A DNA stretch of 64,000 nt from Cornus controversa (Eukaryota; Streptophyta; Magnoliopsida; Cornales; Cornaceae), in assembly GCA_026545225.1 (NCBI GenBank), contig CM048852.1:63043238-63107237 (forward strand), written 5' to 3'. The notes below the pieces were generated by a model. That model was not told where the DNA came from and ran no database searches. It saw nothing but the letters and a program-made list of their open reading frames with translations. This document shows, one piece after another, positions 63,539 through 64,000 of this stretch. Position 1 is the stretch's first letter. Each line of letters begins with the position of its first letter. The position numbers and the translations under genes were made by a program.

Positions 63539-64000
63539 GAATTATAAACTATGTAACTCAAATAAAAATTTATTAAACAAACTATGTAATTAACAAGAAA
63601 CTATGTAGCATAAATAATAAATTATAATCAAATATCAACTACGTATCATAGATAATAATTTGCTTAAGAAACAATGTATTTAATAATGATATATGTTGCA
63701 TAAATAATAATTTATATAACAAACATATAACTAATAATATGTACTATGTAAGATAAATATTAATTTATTTAACAAACCATGTAAGAAGTAATAAACTATT
63801 GTCCATGAATAATAATTTATTTAACAAATATCTAGTAAACTATCTAACAAGAATAATAATTTTTTTAACAAATATTTTATTAATAATGACTATATAGCAT
63901 AAATTATAATTTATTCAACAAATATCTAAATAAAAATAAATTATGTAGCATAGTTAATAATTTACCCAATTAACACCTAATTAATAATAAATTATGTAGC
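63539..64000 (-). repeat. Sat2 right-arm block c (incomplete)
   Basis: It restarts with 'gaattataaactatgtaac' and follows blocks a and b landmark by landmark ('atcaactacgtatcata', 'tccatgaataataattt') to the window end. Confidence 0.85.

Larger units (their letters stand above)
61501..64000 (-). repeat. Sat2 right arm (inverted orientation, runs off the window)
   Basis: From here monomers read 'gcataaataataatttattt', 'aacaaactatgta' and 'aattaataataaa', the reverse complement of left-arm monomers, at a mostly 52-54 bp spacing. There is no gene and no spacer element was seen. The arm has its own higher-order blocks starting with 'gaattataaactatgtaac'. Confidence 0.92.

Noticed and set aside
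57775-64000. MITE or hairpin transposon because of the inverted arms
   Set aside because: The arms are arrays of short monomers with different block structure, no defined terminal inverted repeat and no target duplication.

Overview
The window holds no recognisable gene. It is 64 kb of A+T-rich tandem satellite DNA, of the kind found in eukaryotic nuclear heterochromatin. A flowering plant is my best guess for the host, from the style and length of the repeats, but nothing in the sequence proves it. I see no rRNA, tRNA, transposase, reverse transcriptase, telomeric repeat or CRISPR array.

Region 1 (1-57774) is one head-to-tail array, called Sat1 here. It has at least three nested levels. Monomers of about 505-531 bp come in three related types, A, B and C. 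An A-B-C trimer forms a higher-order unit of about 1553-1556 bp (long, L). Most copies are shortened by deletions in B, to about 1408-1418 bp (S) or 1385-1387 bp (SS). Two copies are cut to 929-930 bp (T) by loss of most of C. About 41 such units (U1-U40 plus the partial U1b) lie in the array. The order of unit variants itself repeats: U3-U21 (4116-30994, 26.9 kb) is matched unit by unit by U22-U38 (30995-54878). The offset steps by whole units (26879, 29675, 28270, then 26853), and the tail of an earlier copy occupies 1-4115. The array therefore evolved by duplication of blocks up to about 27 kb, then by gain or loss of single units and by short conversion tracts. Several chimeric units still show this.

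Region 2 (57775-64000) is a second, even more A+T-rich satellite, Sat2, with a monomer of about 52 bp. The left arm (57775-61500) reads in one direction and is grouped into blocks that begin with a 'acatagagtatttg' segment and often end with a non-monomer spacer of about 115 bp. At about 61489-61500 the orientation flips, and the right arm (61501-64000) is the reverse complement at monomer level. It has its own block structure (block starts at 61493, about 62122, 62921 and 63539) and lacks the spacer, so the arms are not a simple palindrome.

The longest open frames are by-products of the repeats: a recurrent 70-89 residue minus-strand frame in monomer A, and leucine-rich frames in Sat2. The value of the window lies in satellite architecture and its record of unequal exchange, conversion and microhomology deletion. 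All lengths and matches were read by eye from the sequence, and percent identities were not computed.
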